Below, piece after piece: positions 1 to 8,452 of a stretch of 64,000 nucleotides of DNA. The translations under genes were made by a program, and so were the position numbers. This DNA comes from Alteromonas sp. IB21 (lineage in GTDB: Bacteria; Pseudomonadota; Gammaproteobacteria; Enterobacterales; Alteromonadaceae): positions 124,001 to 188,000 of the forward strand of contig NZ_JAEFCD010000002.1 of assembly GCF_016405965.1 (NCBI RefSeq), given 5' to 3'. How positions within the stretch are numbered: the first letter of the stretch is position 1; each line of letters begins with the position of its first letter. Under the pieces are notes generated by a model. It searched no databases, had not been told where the DNA came from, and saw only the letters and a program-made list of their open reading frames with translations.

Positions 1-1154
1 TTCATTACGATGAAGGCGCTTAAAATACCGATCGGCAAACTGATTAGCGCGACCATAGAAGAACGTAGATGAAACAAGAATACAGCACATACCAACCCGA
101 CAACGAGCAGCTCTTCTACCAACTTACTAGCAAGTGTATCCACCGACTTATCGATAAGGGTTGAGCGGTCGTAAACCGGAACAATATTCACGCCTTCCGG
201 CAAACCTGCTTTTAATGCATTTAACTTTTCTTTGACGGCGTCGATAGTGGCTTTCGCGTTTTCACCATAGCGCATGACAATAATGCCACCTACGGTTTCA
301 CCTTTCCCGTTGAGCTCTGCGACACCACGGCGCATCAGCGGGCTTTCTACTACTTGCGCCACATCGTCGATGGTTATGCTAACGCCATTTTGAATAACGC
401 CTGTAGGTAACGCGAGTATGTCATCTATTCCCTGAATATAGCTTTGCGCCGTCACCATATATTCTGCTTCGGACATTTCGATAACTGAAGCACCCGTGCC
501 ACGATTACCGCGCTTAAGGGCAATGTCAATCACAGAAGGCTGAATGTTATACGCGCGCAATTTCTCCGGGTCGACAATGACTTGATACTGCTTAACCATA
601 CCCCCCACAGATGCGACTTCTGATACGCCTTCCACTGACTGCAATTCAAACTTCAAAAACCAATCTTGCAATGCCCGTAATTCACCGGCATCAAGCGCAT
701 TGGGCTGGTTTGCATCGCTTTCCAAGGCATAGATGTATACCCAGCCTACACCCGTAGCATCGGGCCCCAGTTGAGGTGTGACGCCCTCGGGGAGCTGTGA
801 AGCCGCTTGGCTTAAATATTCTAAAACTCGGCTTCGCGCCCAATACATGTCCGTGTCGTCATCAAAGATTATGTACACGTAAGCATCGCCAAAAAATGAA
901 TAGCCTCGCACAGTTTGTGCACCAGGCACCGACATTAACGCTGATGTTAGGGGAAACGTCACCTGATCTTCGACCACTTGTGGAGACTGGCCCGGATAGC
1001 TTACTTTCACAATAACCTGGACATCAGATAAATCAGGGATCGCATCAATAGGCGTGTTTTTTACTGCCCACACACCGGCAACACTGAGCACAAGAGCGCT
1101 CAGCAATACCAATATTCTGTTATTTACCGACCAGCGAATTACCGAATCAATCAT
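1..1154 (-). CDS. cusA: CusA/CzcA-family heavy-metal RND efflux pump, 5' part only
   Basis: Inner-membrane proton-driven pump of a tripartite Cu(I)/Ag(I) efflux complex. The reading frame runs off the left edge, so only about 384 N-terminal residues are present. The protein begins MIDSVIRWSVNNRILVLL, the first membrane helix, and contains IPDLSDVQVIVKVSYPGQSP and VTFPLTSALMSVPGAQTVRG, which are typical of the HME-RND porter family. The ATG overlaps the end of cusB by 8 bases, so translation is probably coupled. Identity as CusA rather than CzcA rests on the neighbouring CusB with CusF-like domain; the Met/Cys ligands in the missing half cannot be seen. Confidence 0.93.
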   Translation of the reverse strand, partial: MIDSVIRWSVNNRILVLLSALVLSVAGVWAVKNTPIDAIPDLSDVQVIVKVSYPGQSPQVVEDQVTFPLTSALMSVPGAQTVRGYSFFGDAYVYIIFDDDTDMYWARSRVLEYLSQAASQLPEGVTPQLGPDATGVGWVYIYALESDANQPNALDAGELRALQDWFLKFELQSVEGVSEVASVGGMVKQYQVIVDPEKLRAYNIQPSVIDIALKRGNRGTGASVIEMSEAEYMVTAQSYIQGIDDILALPTGVIQNGVSITIDDVAQVVESPLMRRGVAELNGKGETVGGIIVMRYGENAKATIDAVKEKLNALKAGLPEGVNIVPVYDRSTLIDKSVDTLASKLVEELLVVGLVCAVFLFHLRSSMVALISLPIGILSAFIVM

Positions 1155-2916
1155 GGTGCATGTGCTCCTTGTGATTCATCGACTCGTAGGCTTTATCCTT
1201 TTCTTGGTGGTCTTTGTGTTCGTTTTTGTCGCCACTGTTATTGTCATGCCCCATTTCGTTGTGAGCCCCCTCTCCTATCTCATTCTCCAGAGCGTTAGAG
1301 TGTGAAACATCATCAATAGGGGTAGGATGCACATGGCCACTGTGTTCCGAGCCTTGAAGCATATCGCTATGCATAGCATGCTCGATTTGTTTACGCATAT
1401 CGATAACCGTAAATTCTTCGCCGGTTACGAAGGTAAACGTAACCTTGTCGCCCTCTTCAAACTGAGATAAATCAATGTGCTTTGAAACTGCAAATGACAT
1501 CACTGCCGGGCCCCGCCCCCATTTCTCTATTGGCCCGCGTGCTATAACCACTTCTGCATTGCCGCCAGCCTCATTGCCTTCGTCATTTGCCGGGAAAGTA
1601 ATTGCCTCAATGGTTCCCGTCGTTGTTGCCTGATGATCTGGTGCTTTCATCCTGTTAAAGTCACTGCTTTTCGATGACTCAGAATCAATCAAAAATTGTG
1701 CTGATACCACAACCTCATCTCCTGGTAACAAGCCGTCTACCACTTCAAAATGTGAGCGGTCACTTTGACCTAGCTTCACGTTCACTGATTTAAAGTTCCC
1801 CTTCCCATCGCTCACCACAACTCTGGCCCCTTGGGAGAAGCGAATGACCGCACTGCGAGGCACAAGCAATGCAGCAACGCGCTTAGATGGTTTTATCGAA
1901 ACATGGGTGAACATATTGGGCTTAAGGGTATGATGGTTATTGCTAAGTGGGATACGTACTTTCAATGTTCGCGTAACGTCAGACATAGAAGGATAAATGT
2001 ATTCAATATGACTTTTCCAATTAGCATCTGAGGTATGAGCAAGTGCATCAAGGCTTACTAAAGCCGTATCGTGCAGGGCTATGTTTTGCGCGTACTTCTC
2101 AGGAAACTCGGCAATGATCCACACCGTATCTAGCTGGGCAATACTCATCAGTGTCATGCCTGGCTGAATATAGAACCCTTCACGAATATTCAGCGCTTCC
2201 ACAACACCGCCTTGCGGTGCGTTAAACGTAACCGTTTGAGAAATGCGTCTACTTTCTGTCAGGCTATCGAGGACCTTCTGTGACAGCCCCAGCGTTTTAA
2301 GTCGCTCGGCGGCTCCTTCAATTAAGCGGGAGTCTCCTCGTTTAAGGGCAAGAATGTATTCCTCTTGTGCAGTCACCAACTCCGGTGAGTATAACGAGTA
2401 AAGTGCCTGTCCTTTTTCAACTTGCTCTCCCTGAGATTTAATAAAAAGCGTGTCTACCCATCCCGATACTCGGGGATGGATGTGAACAATACTCTCTTCA
2501 TCGTAGGCTACGTTGCCTAACGCTGTTACGGTTTGTTCCAAAGAACCAATGCTAACGGGGGCAACTTTCACCCCCATATTATGTTGCACATTGGAGGGGA
2601 TCATGACCGTTCCAGGCGTGCGCGCATTCCCTTGTTCAGAGCGTGTATCAGCAGTGGCATAAACCGGCACTAAATCCATTCCCATCGGTGACTTGCCTGG
2701 CTTATCTCGGCGATAGCTATCATCCATTGGGGCGACCCAATATAATGGCACGTTTTCGTCGCTTTGTGCGTCGCTTTGCCCATTGCTCTCGCTCTTTCCA
2801 CTGCTGGACGAGTCTGACGTTGATAGTGTAGATAGCCCTAGAGCTAATAATGCGCCAATCACAACGCCTAAAAGTAACCCTTTTGTGGTTGGACTCATGT
2901 TTATTGAAGGTGTCAT
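1147..2916 (-). CDS. cusB: CusB-type efflux periplasmic adaptor with fused CusF-like domain and His-rich tail
   Basis: Membrane fusion protein linking the RND pump to the outer-membrane channel. An N-terminal membrane segment (about residues 13-30) is followed by a heavy-metal-binding region (58-86, ending KSPMGMDLVPVY), then barrel-sandwich/lipoyl and beta-barrel parts (about 120-410). Residues 432-508 resemble CusF (GTIEAI...PIEKWGRGPAVMSF...GDKVTFTF), which in E. coli is a separate chaperone. The His and Trp that bind Cu in CusF are not at the expected places (R460 and G469 stand there). Residues 513-589 hold 14 His in an acidic tail. The stop lies within cusA; cusC ends 5 bases upstream of the ATG, so this is one operon. 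Confidence 0.93.
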   Translation of the reverse strand: MTPSINMSPTTKGLLLGVVIGALLALGLSTLSTSDSSSSGKSESNGQSDAQSDENVPLYWVAPMDDSYRRDKPGKSPMGMDLVPVYATADTRSEQGNARTPGTVMIPSNVQHNMGVKVAPVSIGSLEQTVTALGNVAYDEESIVHIHPRVSGWVDTLFIKSQGEQVEKGQALYSLYSPELVTAQEEYILALKRGDSRLIEGAAERLKTLGLSQKVLDSLTESRRISQTVTFNAPQGGVVEALNIREGFYIQPGMTLMSIAQLDTVWIIAEFPEKYAQNIALHDTALVSLDALAHTSDANWKSHIEYIYPSMSDVTRTLKVRIPLSNNHHTLKPNMFTHVSIKPSKRVAALLVPRSAVIRFSQGARVVVSDGKGNFKSVNVKLGQSDRSHFEVVDGLLPGDEVVVSAQFLIDSESSKSSDFNRMKAPDHQATTTGTIEAITFPANDEGNEAGGNAEVVIARGPIEKWGRGPAVMSFAVSKHIDLSQFEEGDKVTFTFVTGEEFTVIDMRKQIEHAMHSDMLQGSEHSGHVHPTPIDDVSHSNALENEIGEGAHNEMGHDNNSGDKNEHKDHQEKDKAYESMNHKEHMHHD

Positions 2917-2921
2917 GATAA

Positions 2922-4313
2922 CTACTCTTTACTCGATAGATTAATGTGAGATGGCAAATATAAATAGGCAAGTTCAGCAAACGTTTTGGCGCGCTCAACA
3001 TCAATGTTTAATAGGTCGTCCTGCACTTTTACTAACATAAGATTCGCATTTACTACGTCAGTGATATCTGCCGTGTCACTGGTGTAAGCCGTAAGCTCAG
3101 CCTCTGAAAGTTGTTCCGTTTCGCCAATAAGCGCGCTTTCATAAAGTGTTTTTCGCTCACTTAATCCGGATAATCGCGTCTTAAGAACGTCGGCTTTCGA
3201 AGCTAGCTCATTTACCTTTAATCGAAAGTCAGTTTCTGACGCACTCATCTTAGAAGCCGCCGCCGAAATAGAAGCGTCTTGACGAGATTGATTAAAAAAC
3301 GGAAGGTCCACTTGGACGCCAAAAGAAACAAAATCTGCGCGACTCACGCCATTTTCGTCATCCTGCCTATACCCGTAGCTTGCTTCAAACGCCCACCGTG
3401 ATTTAGTTTGCTCACGAGCAATATTCACATTTTGTGCTTCGATTTGGGTTTGAAATTTAAGCAAAATGGCTTCAGGGTGATGCTGTAGTATTGTAAAAGG
3501 CTCGGCACTATCTATAACATTTAAAAAAGCAGATAGGTTGCCATTATGGTTTTGCAAAATAGCACTAAGGTCTATCGTCGACGGTACACTTAACGATTCT
3601 TCTAGCGGTGCACCATACCATTTTGACAGTGCTGCTTTCGCTTCACTTTGTTGCTGATAAGCCTGTACATACTTGTCGTCAAGGGATAGGAGCGCCAAAC
3701 GGACTTTTAGTATATCTTGCTGAACGGTTGAGCTCGCACCTTGGCTGTAGCTAGAATTGGTAAAATCGAGTAGTTGGGTAAGCAAAGCCTTTTCTTTGTC
3801 TAACAGCGTAATGCGACGTGAGGCATAAAACCAGTTTAACCAAGTGAGAGTGACTTCTTTTTTAAGCCAGGCTTTTCTTGCTTGATTTTCAATCGACACG
3901 CTTTTACCCATGACCTTGTATTTTTGTTGGGTATAGACATTTTCGTCGCCTCGCGGCAGTTGCTGTTTCAGCCCCACTTTGAATTGAGTCATAGGCTCTT
4001 GGTCAACGGCAAAACCATCGGTTGGAATATTTTGAACCGACGCCGAAATCTGAGGGTTTTCCCAGTATGCCGCTGCATCGGACTGGGCGTTGAACCCTTG
4101 CTCTCGATAAGCGTTCCCTTTTAATTGTGGATCATGTTGAATCGCTAATTGAAGTGCTTGTTCAAGGCTAAGGACTTGTCCGTACCCCTTCAAAGGAAAT
4201 AAAGAATACAGCAAAAACAAAGGTAAAACGGTGAACAAAGCACGAGATTTTCGATATACCGCAACGCACTCGTTCACTTTTTGAAAAACCGTAAAATAAC
4301 GCATCAATGACAT
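2922..4313 (-). CDS. cusC: TolC/CusC-family outer-membrane efflux protein
   Basis: Outer-membrane channel of the metal efflux complex. After a long N-terminal stretch and a hydrophobic export segment (around residues 28-46, ending GYGQ) comes LSLEQALQLAIQHDPQLKGN, the usual opening of CzcC/TolC proteins. The rest is alternating coiled-coil and barrel repeats, about 463 residues. The start is uncertain: GTG at 4316, ATG at 4313 and ATG at 4304 are all in frame and none has a clear ribosome site. No lipobox cysteine is seen, unlike E. coli CusC. The gene is followed at 5 bases by cusB. Confidence 0.9.
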   Translation of the reverse strand: MSLMRYFTVFQKVNECVAVYRKSRALFTVLPLFLLYSLFPLKGYGQVLSLEQALQLAIQHDPQLKGNAYREQGFNAQSDAAAYWENPQISASVQNIPTDGFAVDQEPMTQFKVGLKQQLPRGDENVYTQQKYKVMGKSVSIENQARKAWLKKEVTLTWLNWFYASRRITLLDKEKALLTQLLDFTNSSYSQGASSTVQQDILKVRLALLSLDDKYVQAYQQQSEAKAALSKWYGAPLEESLSVPSTIDLSAILQNHNGNLSAFLNVIDSAEPFTILQHHPEAILLKFQTQIEAQNVNIAREQTKSRWAFEASYGYRQDDENGVSRADFVSFGVQVDLPFFNQSRQDASISAAASKMSASETDFRLKVNELASKADVLKTRLSGLSERKTLYESALIGETEQLSEAELTAYTSDTADITDVVNANLMLVKVQDDLLNIDVERAKTFAELAYLYLPSHINLSSKE

Positions 4314-4519
4314 CACTTTTTAGAAGCAGTACGTGTCTCTTGGGCTGTTTTTATTGAACTCGCCAACGCTAGTGTCGACTAGAGAAGTAGCCACGTACCA
4401 CATAGATAAACAGAATTAAATCGGGCATTATTTCGAAGTTGTGCTTCGGTAAATAAAACCGAGTTAACATGCAAGCGCGATTCGCCAATAAACCTGCGAC
4501 GCAAACTCGCTAGATAGAT

Positions 4520-5122
4520 CTATGCTGTGAAAAGGGACTTAGGTGGGCGAAATTGCCCAAAGCGAAGGGTTGGATATTGCCCCAAGACAGGTGCAATTGC
4601 TGCCATATTGGTCACCCAAACGTGGGTTTCCATTATTGGCTGTAAAAGCGCGGTAGCACTGGTATTAAAACAATGGTCAGTGGAGCATTGGCACTCATCT
4701 TTACAGCAAGCCATACCGGCTTTTGACCCCATATCAGCACTAGACGTCGCTTCATTATTTTGAAAGGTGTCGGCATTTTGCGATGCCATGCCGTGCTGCT
4801 GACAATGGGTACTGGCAAGCTCAGGAGATACCGCAGTTTTATCTAAATAGGCGGCGTGATGAATGTCATGTGTTATTTTGCTAGCTTGAATATATTGTGC
4901 ATCGTGAGGTAAAGCGTTATTTACCGCTGTATCAGATACTAAGTGAGCATGTTCATAAGACACAGCGTTGCCTGACGACACAAGGGACGCCATCAAAAAC
5001 AGTATAAGCATTAACGAACACGGGTTAGCTGGCTTATACCACCTTGGTATTAAACAATGCTGTAAATTGCTCACGGTTTCTACGTTAAAAGGTTTACTTT
5101 TTCTATTAGTACTGTGAATCAT
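4520..5122 (-). CDS. Exported Cys/His-rich protein, CopL-like, heading the copper operon
   Basis: A protein of 200 residues with a hydrophobic export segment near residues 35-52 (LMLILFLMASLVSSGNA), a His-containing linker and a cysteine cluster ACCKDECQCSTDHC. It ends in FRPPKSLF, close to the RPPI-type tail of the CopL-like proteins that precede copper genes in Xanthomonas and relatives. The function is not established; a copper-binding or sensing role in the periplasm is inferred from the cysteines and from its position 200 bases upstream of cusC. The start at 5122 lacks a good ribosome site, so the N-terminus may be shorter. Confidence 0.7.
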   Translation of the reverse strand: MIHSTNRKSKPFNVETVSNLQHCLIPRWYKPANPCSLMLILFLMASLVSSGNAVSYEHAHLVSDTAVNNALPHDAQYIQASKITHDIHHAAYLDKTAVSPELASTHCQQHGMASQNADTFQNNEATSSADMGSKAGMACCKDECQCSTDHCFNTSATALLQPIMETHVWVTNMAAIAPVLGQYPTLRFGQFRPPKSLFTA

Positions 5123-5178
5123 AGCTCGTTAGTCTTTGGCAGTAAAGCTAAAGGCTAACGGCTGCTGACGCTAATTTA

Positions 5179-6219
5179 TTAAAACTGCGATAGATAATCA
5201 CGCAACATCAATTCCATAGTCGAGAACAACGGATTTTCTTTTGGTACAGCACATTCTTCTTGCTGGTTAACCATAATCGCATTGAAATTCATCTGGCTCA
5301 GTAAACGTGTGTTAACCACTAAATCGGCGTGACAAAGTGAATACGACTCATCAATAACGAAAAAGGTGTTCGGGCCTTTGCTGGCGTCCATTAATTGCTC
5401 AATGCCGCGAATAGGTGTTGTCACGTCAGCTTGAGAGTGCGCAGCGAATAGCGGCACTTCGATTAACTGCCCTTCGCTCACTTTCTCGCGAATAGTGTTA
5501 ATTAAGTCCATCAACTCCAAACCGGCAAATCCTGCGACATTTGGATATTTATAAGGATTCGGGCCGTGAGTCTCATAACTACCGTCAATCATTTGCGCTA
5601 GAAGCTTAATACCCCAAATTCGAGACATGCCCTCAGCGTTATCAGAAAGCGCAAGTGCACCGGAAAAGAGCATTAGGCCGTCAATATTTTCAGCGCTATC
5701 TAAGTAATGCTCTACCGCAAGAGCGCCGCCTGTAGAAAAACCGCCCACGAGCAAGGTGTCGCCCATGCTATTCGCTAAGTTGATAACATCGTCAATGTGT
5801 TGTTGCCAGCGCTCTGCTAAATCCCAATCAGACATATCGTCATCGGCGTCCCGTTTACCGTGACCTGGAAGCAGCGGCACAACAACGGTAAATCCTTGTT
5901 CGAAAAGGATATTGGCGATTTCGCGCATGAAAAAAGGTGAATCACTGAGGCCGTGGATTAACACAGCGACATTATCGCTTTCTTTGTTAGTGAGTATAAA
6001 AGGCGCATTGCCTTCATTGCGCAATACGTTGCTGCACACGGAATAACGGTTAAGGCTAGTTTCTTTGCAGGGCTGGGTTTGTCCCCATTCTTTCTCGTAA
6101 AACCCTTTAAACTGCGCTTTGTGCTCTTTTATTTCATTGTTTTCAGCTACAGCATTATTTGCAGCTATTAATACAACACAACACGTCAGCGTTTTTACAA
6201 AAGACTTCAACGACACCAT
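5179..6219 (-). CDS. Exported alpha/beta hydrolase (carboxylesterase-like)
   Basis: A 346-residue serine hydrolase with a cleavable-looking signal peptide (MVSLKSFVKTLTCCVVLIAA..., cleavage after AVA). The nucleophile elbow is GGFSTGG with Ser162, the oxyanion region is LIHGLSDSPFF near residue 88, and likely partners are Asp265 (QADVTTP) and His297 (LCHADL). The LLPGHGKRD motif resembles bacterial monoglyceride lipase/carboxylesterase proteins. The substrate is unknown. A GGAGAAGA ribosome site precedes the ATG. It lies downstream of the peroxiredoxin gene, separated by a terminator, so it is probably a single transcription unit. Confidence 0.88.
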   Translation of the reverse strand: MVSLKSFVKTLTCCVVLIAANNAVAENNEIKEHKAQFKGFYEKEWGQTQPCKETSLNRYSVCSNVLRNEGNAPFILTNKESDNVAVLIHGLSDSPFFMREIANILFEQGFTVVVPLLPGHGKRDADDDMSDWDLAERWQQHIDDVINLANSMGDTLLVGGFSTGGALAVEHYLDSAENIDGLMLFSGALALSDNAEGMSRIWGIKLLAQMIDGSYETHGPNPYKYPNVAGFAGLELMDLINTIREKVSEGQLIEVPLFAAHSQADVTTPIRGIEQLMDASKGPNTFFVIDESYSLCHADLVVNTRLLSQMNFNAIMVNQQEECAVPKENPLFSTMELMLRDYLSQF

Positions 6220-6243
6220 TCTTCTCCGCTATGGATGACTAAT

Positions 6244-6279
6244 AAAAAACGGGAGCATAGTAACATGCCCCCGCTTTTG
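6244..6279 (-). terminator. Intrinsic terminator of the peroxiredoxin gene
   Basis: On the minus strand a stem formed by 6265-6272 and 6251-6258 (ATGCTCCC in the second arm, loop of six bases) is followed by six T residues. It sits directly after the peroxiredoxin-glutaredoxin stop. Confidence 0.75.
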
Positions 6280-6302
6280 TGACGATTCAAACAAAAATTG
6301 TA

Positions 6303-7043
6303 TTAGCTGAAATAAGCCTCTAGGTCGTCTGAACCACCAATGTGCTTTCCGCCGATAAAGACTTGCGGTACTGTTTCTCGACCACTAATTGCTGTCAGGC
6401 TTGTAAGCGTAGCGCCTTTACCAAGCACAATTTCTTCATACTCAAAGCCTTTCTCATCAAGCAACGCTTTAGCTTTTGAACAAAAAGGACACCCTGGTTT
6501 CGTAATGATAGAAACCGGCGCGTTAGTTTCTTCCTCCGGTGCAATATAGGCAAGCATGGTATCCGCATCAGACACTTCAAAGGGGTCGCCAGCCACATCT
6601 GGCTCGATGAACATCTTGTCCACCACACCATCTTTTACCAACATTGAGTAGCGCCAGCTGCGCTTACCAAAGCCTAAGTCCGCTTTATCAACTAACATTC
6701 CCATGCCATCAGTAAATTCGCCATTCCCGTCAGGAATTACGGTAATATTTTCTGCTTCTTGGTCCGCAGCCCAGGCATTCATCACGAAAGTATCGTTCAC
6801 CGACATACAAATGATGTCATCAACGCCATGCTTAGCGAATTTTTTTGCTAACGCATTATAACGAGGTAAGTGTGTAGAAGAGCAGGTTGGCGTGAATGCG
6901 CCCGGAAGCGAGAACACAACGACTGTTTTGCCAGAAAATAACTCATCGGTGGTTTTGGTTACCCAAGCCTCGCCATCTCGGCATTGAAATGAAACACTCG
7001 GAACTTTTTGCCCCTCTTTTGACGTAAAGCGACTTTCTGACAT
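6303..7043 (-). CDS. Hybrid peroxiredoxin-glutaredoxin (Prx5 type)
   Basis: A cytosolic glutathione-dependent peroxidase that reduces hydrogen peroxide and alkyl hydroperoxides. Residues 1-165 are a Prx5 domain with the peroxidatic Cys54 in [16 protein letters not shown]. Residues 175-246 are a glutaredoxin domain with the C185-P-F-C188 redox pair and the TVPQVFI and GG..DL glutathione-site motifs. The fusion is the same architecture as Haemophilus influenzae Prx5 and several Vibrio/Alteromonadales proteins, and the length of 246 matches. The 236-base region upstream, shared with the divergent parA gene, shows no OxyR site I can defend. Confidence 0.95.
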   Translation of the reverse strand: MSESRFTSKEGQKVPSVSFQCRDGEAWVTKTTDELFSGKTVVVFSLPGAFTPTCSSTHLPRYNALAKKFAKHGVDDIICMSVNDTFVMNAWAADQEAENITVIPDGNGEFTDGMGMLVDKADLGFGKRSWRYSMLVKDGVVDKMFIEPDVAGDPFEVSDADTMLAYIAPEEETNAPVSIITKPGCPFCSKAKALLDEKGFEYEEIVLGKGATLTSLTAISGRETVPQVFIGGKHIGGSDDLEAYFS

Positions 7044-7279
7044 AACAACCTCTTATCGATAATTTTGAAAATAAACACATCACTACGCTTAGAAGCCTAG
7101 AGCGAGTTCGCACACAAATCAATAGGTATTGCCTTACATTCGTTAATATCGATTTTGATGCTGAATTAAACGCCTGCACTGCCTATCCTTTCTAGCACAG
7201 ACAGGTACGGCCGTAAGATTATTTATGGTCGGACTTACTTGCAAATTTTAATGTAAAGCGACATTCGAGGGTTAGCACC

Positions 7280-7975
7280 ATGATTATTTTAGTTGGTGGA
7301 GAAAAAGGCGGTAGTGGCAAAAGCTGCTTAGCACAAAATATAGCCGTATACCTTCGCACCGAAAAGGGTGCAAAGGTGCTGATGGTAGACTGCGATCCAC
7401 AGCGAACGACCTCGGACTGGATCCAGGAACGTAAGGCTAACCCTCGCCTGGCTGAAATAAATTGCGTTCAGTTATACGGAAAAATACGCAATGAGTTATT
7501 GAGCCTCCGCCAATATTATGACTACGTTGTTATCGACTGTGGAGGGCAGGACAACTTAGCGTTGCGCTCATCAATGGCAGTGGCCGACCACATTTTAATT
7601 CCATTACGTCCTAAAAGACGGGATTTGAAGACAGTCCCCCATATGGAAGATATTTTATCTACCTGTAAGATGGTAAACCCTAAGATGAACGCGGCATTCG
7701 TTATCACGCAGTGTCCTTCCCTGCCGAGTCTTGCTAGTCGTATCTTAGAAGCAAAAGAAGTGTGTCGCTCTTTTGGCATTCCGGTTCTAAACTCAGTAAC
7801 GTTCAGCCGTAATATGTATGACGATTCAGAGGAATCAGGTCAATCTGTTATTGAAAGCGAACCAGAAGGCAAAGCCGCTACAGAAATTAGAGCGTTATTT
7901 GAAGAGCTACTTGCTGGCAAAATGGAGGATGCTTATGAGTTTGCTCAACCTCAAAAAGTCGAAGCCATTAGCTAA
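7280..7975 (+). CDS. ParA/MinD-family P-loop ATPase
   Basis: A 231-residue partition-type ATPase that begins directly with the ATPase core and has no N-terminal helix-turn-helix. The deviant Walker A is K9-GGSGKS, followed by VDCDPQRTTSDW (Walker A' region) and VIDCGGQD (Walker B). This short architecture is like plasmid ParF/class Ib proteins. The next gene, starting inside this one, encodes a ribbon-helix-helix protein, again as in ParF-ParG. No plasmid replication gene is nearby, so it is either a chromosomal orphan or a relic of an integrated plasmid. A GAGGG ribosome site precedes the ATG. Confidence 0.9.
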   Translation: MIILVGGEKGGSGKSCLAQNIAVYLRTEKGAKVLMVDCDPQRTTSDWIQERKANPRLAEINCVQLYGKIRNELLSLRQYYDYVVIDCGGQDNLALRSSMAVADHILIPLRPKRRDLKTVPHMEDILSTCKMVNPKMNAAFVITQCPSLPSLASRILEAKEVCRSFGIPVLNSVTFSRNMYDDSEESGQSVIESEPEGKAATEIRALFEELLAGKMEDAYEFAQPQKVEAIS

Positions 7976-8288
7976 GCCCAACCTCCGCACTGTTGAAGAT
8001 TTCATTGATGATGCACTGCACTACGCTCAGGGGAAAGTAAATGCGCGAGATCAAGTTAGTGTTGTGGATCAGCGGTTAGCCAAAGAAAAGAGTGTTAAAC
8101 CTTGCGCGTCGCTGCCAGATCGTGTGGTATCGATTAACAATACGGTTGACAGGCCGGTCAAAGAAGGTATGCGTCATGCTACTTTTACGCTAACTCCACA
8201 ATGTATCGATAAGCTAGCAGATATTTCAGAGAAAACAGGTAAAGCCAAATCTGCCTTAATTCGGGAATGGATAAACGCGCACAGCTAA
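7935..8288 (+). CDS. Ribbon-helix-helix DNA-binding partner of the ParA ATPase
   Basis: I chose the ATG at 7935 because GGAGG stands six bases upstream; the frame could be extended further into parA but without a ribosome site. The product has 117 residues. Residues 81-115 (HATFTLTPQCIDKLADIS... then SALIREWI) fit a ribbon-helix-helix fold: a beta strand, helix, turn and second helix. Residues 1-75 are basic and probably flexible, a place where ParG-type proteins contact their ATPase. It overlaps parA by 41 bases, implying coupled expression. Centromere-binding and repression are inferred, not shown. Confidence 0.75.
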   Translation: MSLLNLKKSKPLAKPNLRTVEDFIDDALHYAQGKVNARDQVSVVDQRLAKEKSVKPCASLPDRVVSINNTVDRPVKEGMRHATFTLTPQCIDKLADISEKTGKAKSALIREWINAHS

Positions 8289-8452
8289 AAATAGACAAAA
8301 GTATAAACCTAAATACAGACTTTATTCGTTTAATCCTTCACAATGTAACAGCGTTCCGCTTATATGTTTGGGCTGAAGAACCGGCTGCTTTAAAAGCCTG
8401 ACTAAACTTTTACACAACGCGAATACCGTCAGTATATAGGAGATAAGAGCGA

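Noticed and set aside
7818-7934. Upstream extension of the RHH gene inside parA
   Set aside because: It lacks a ribosome site, while GGAGG precedes the ATG at 7935.
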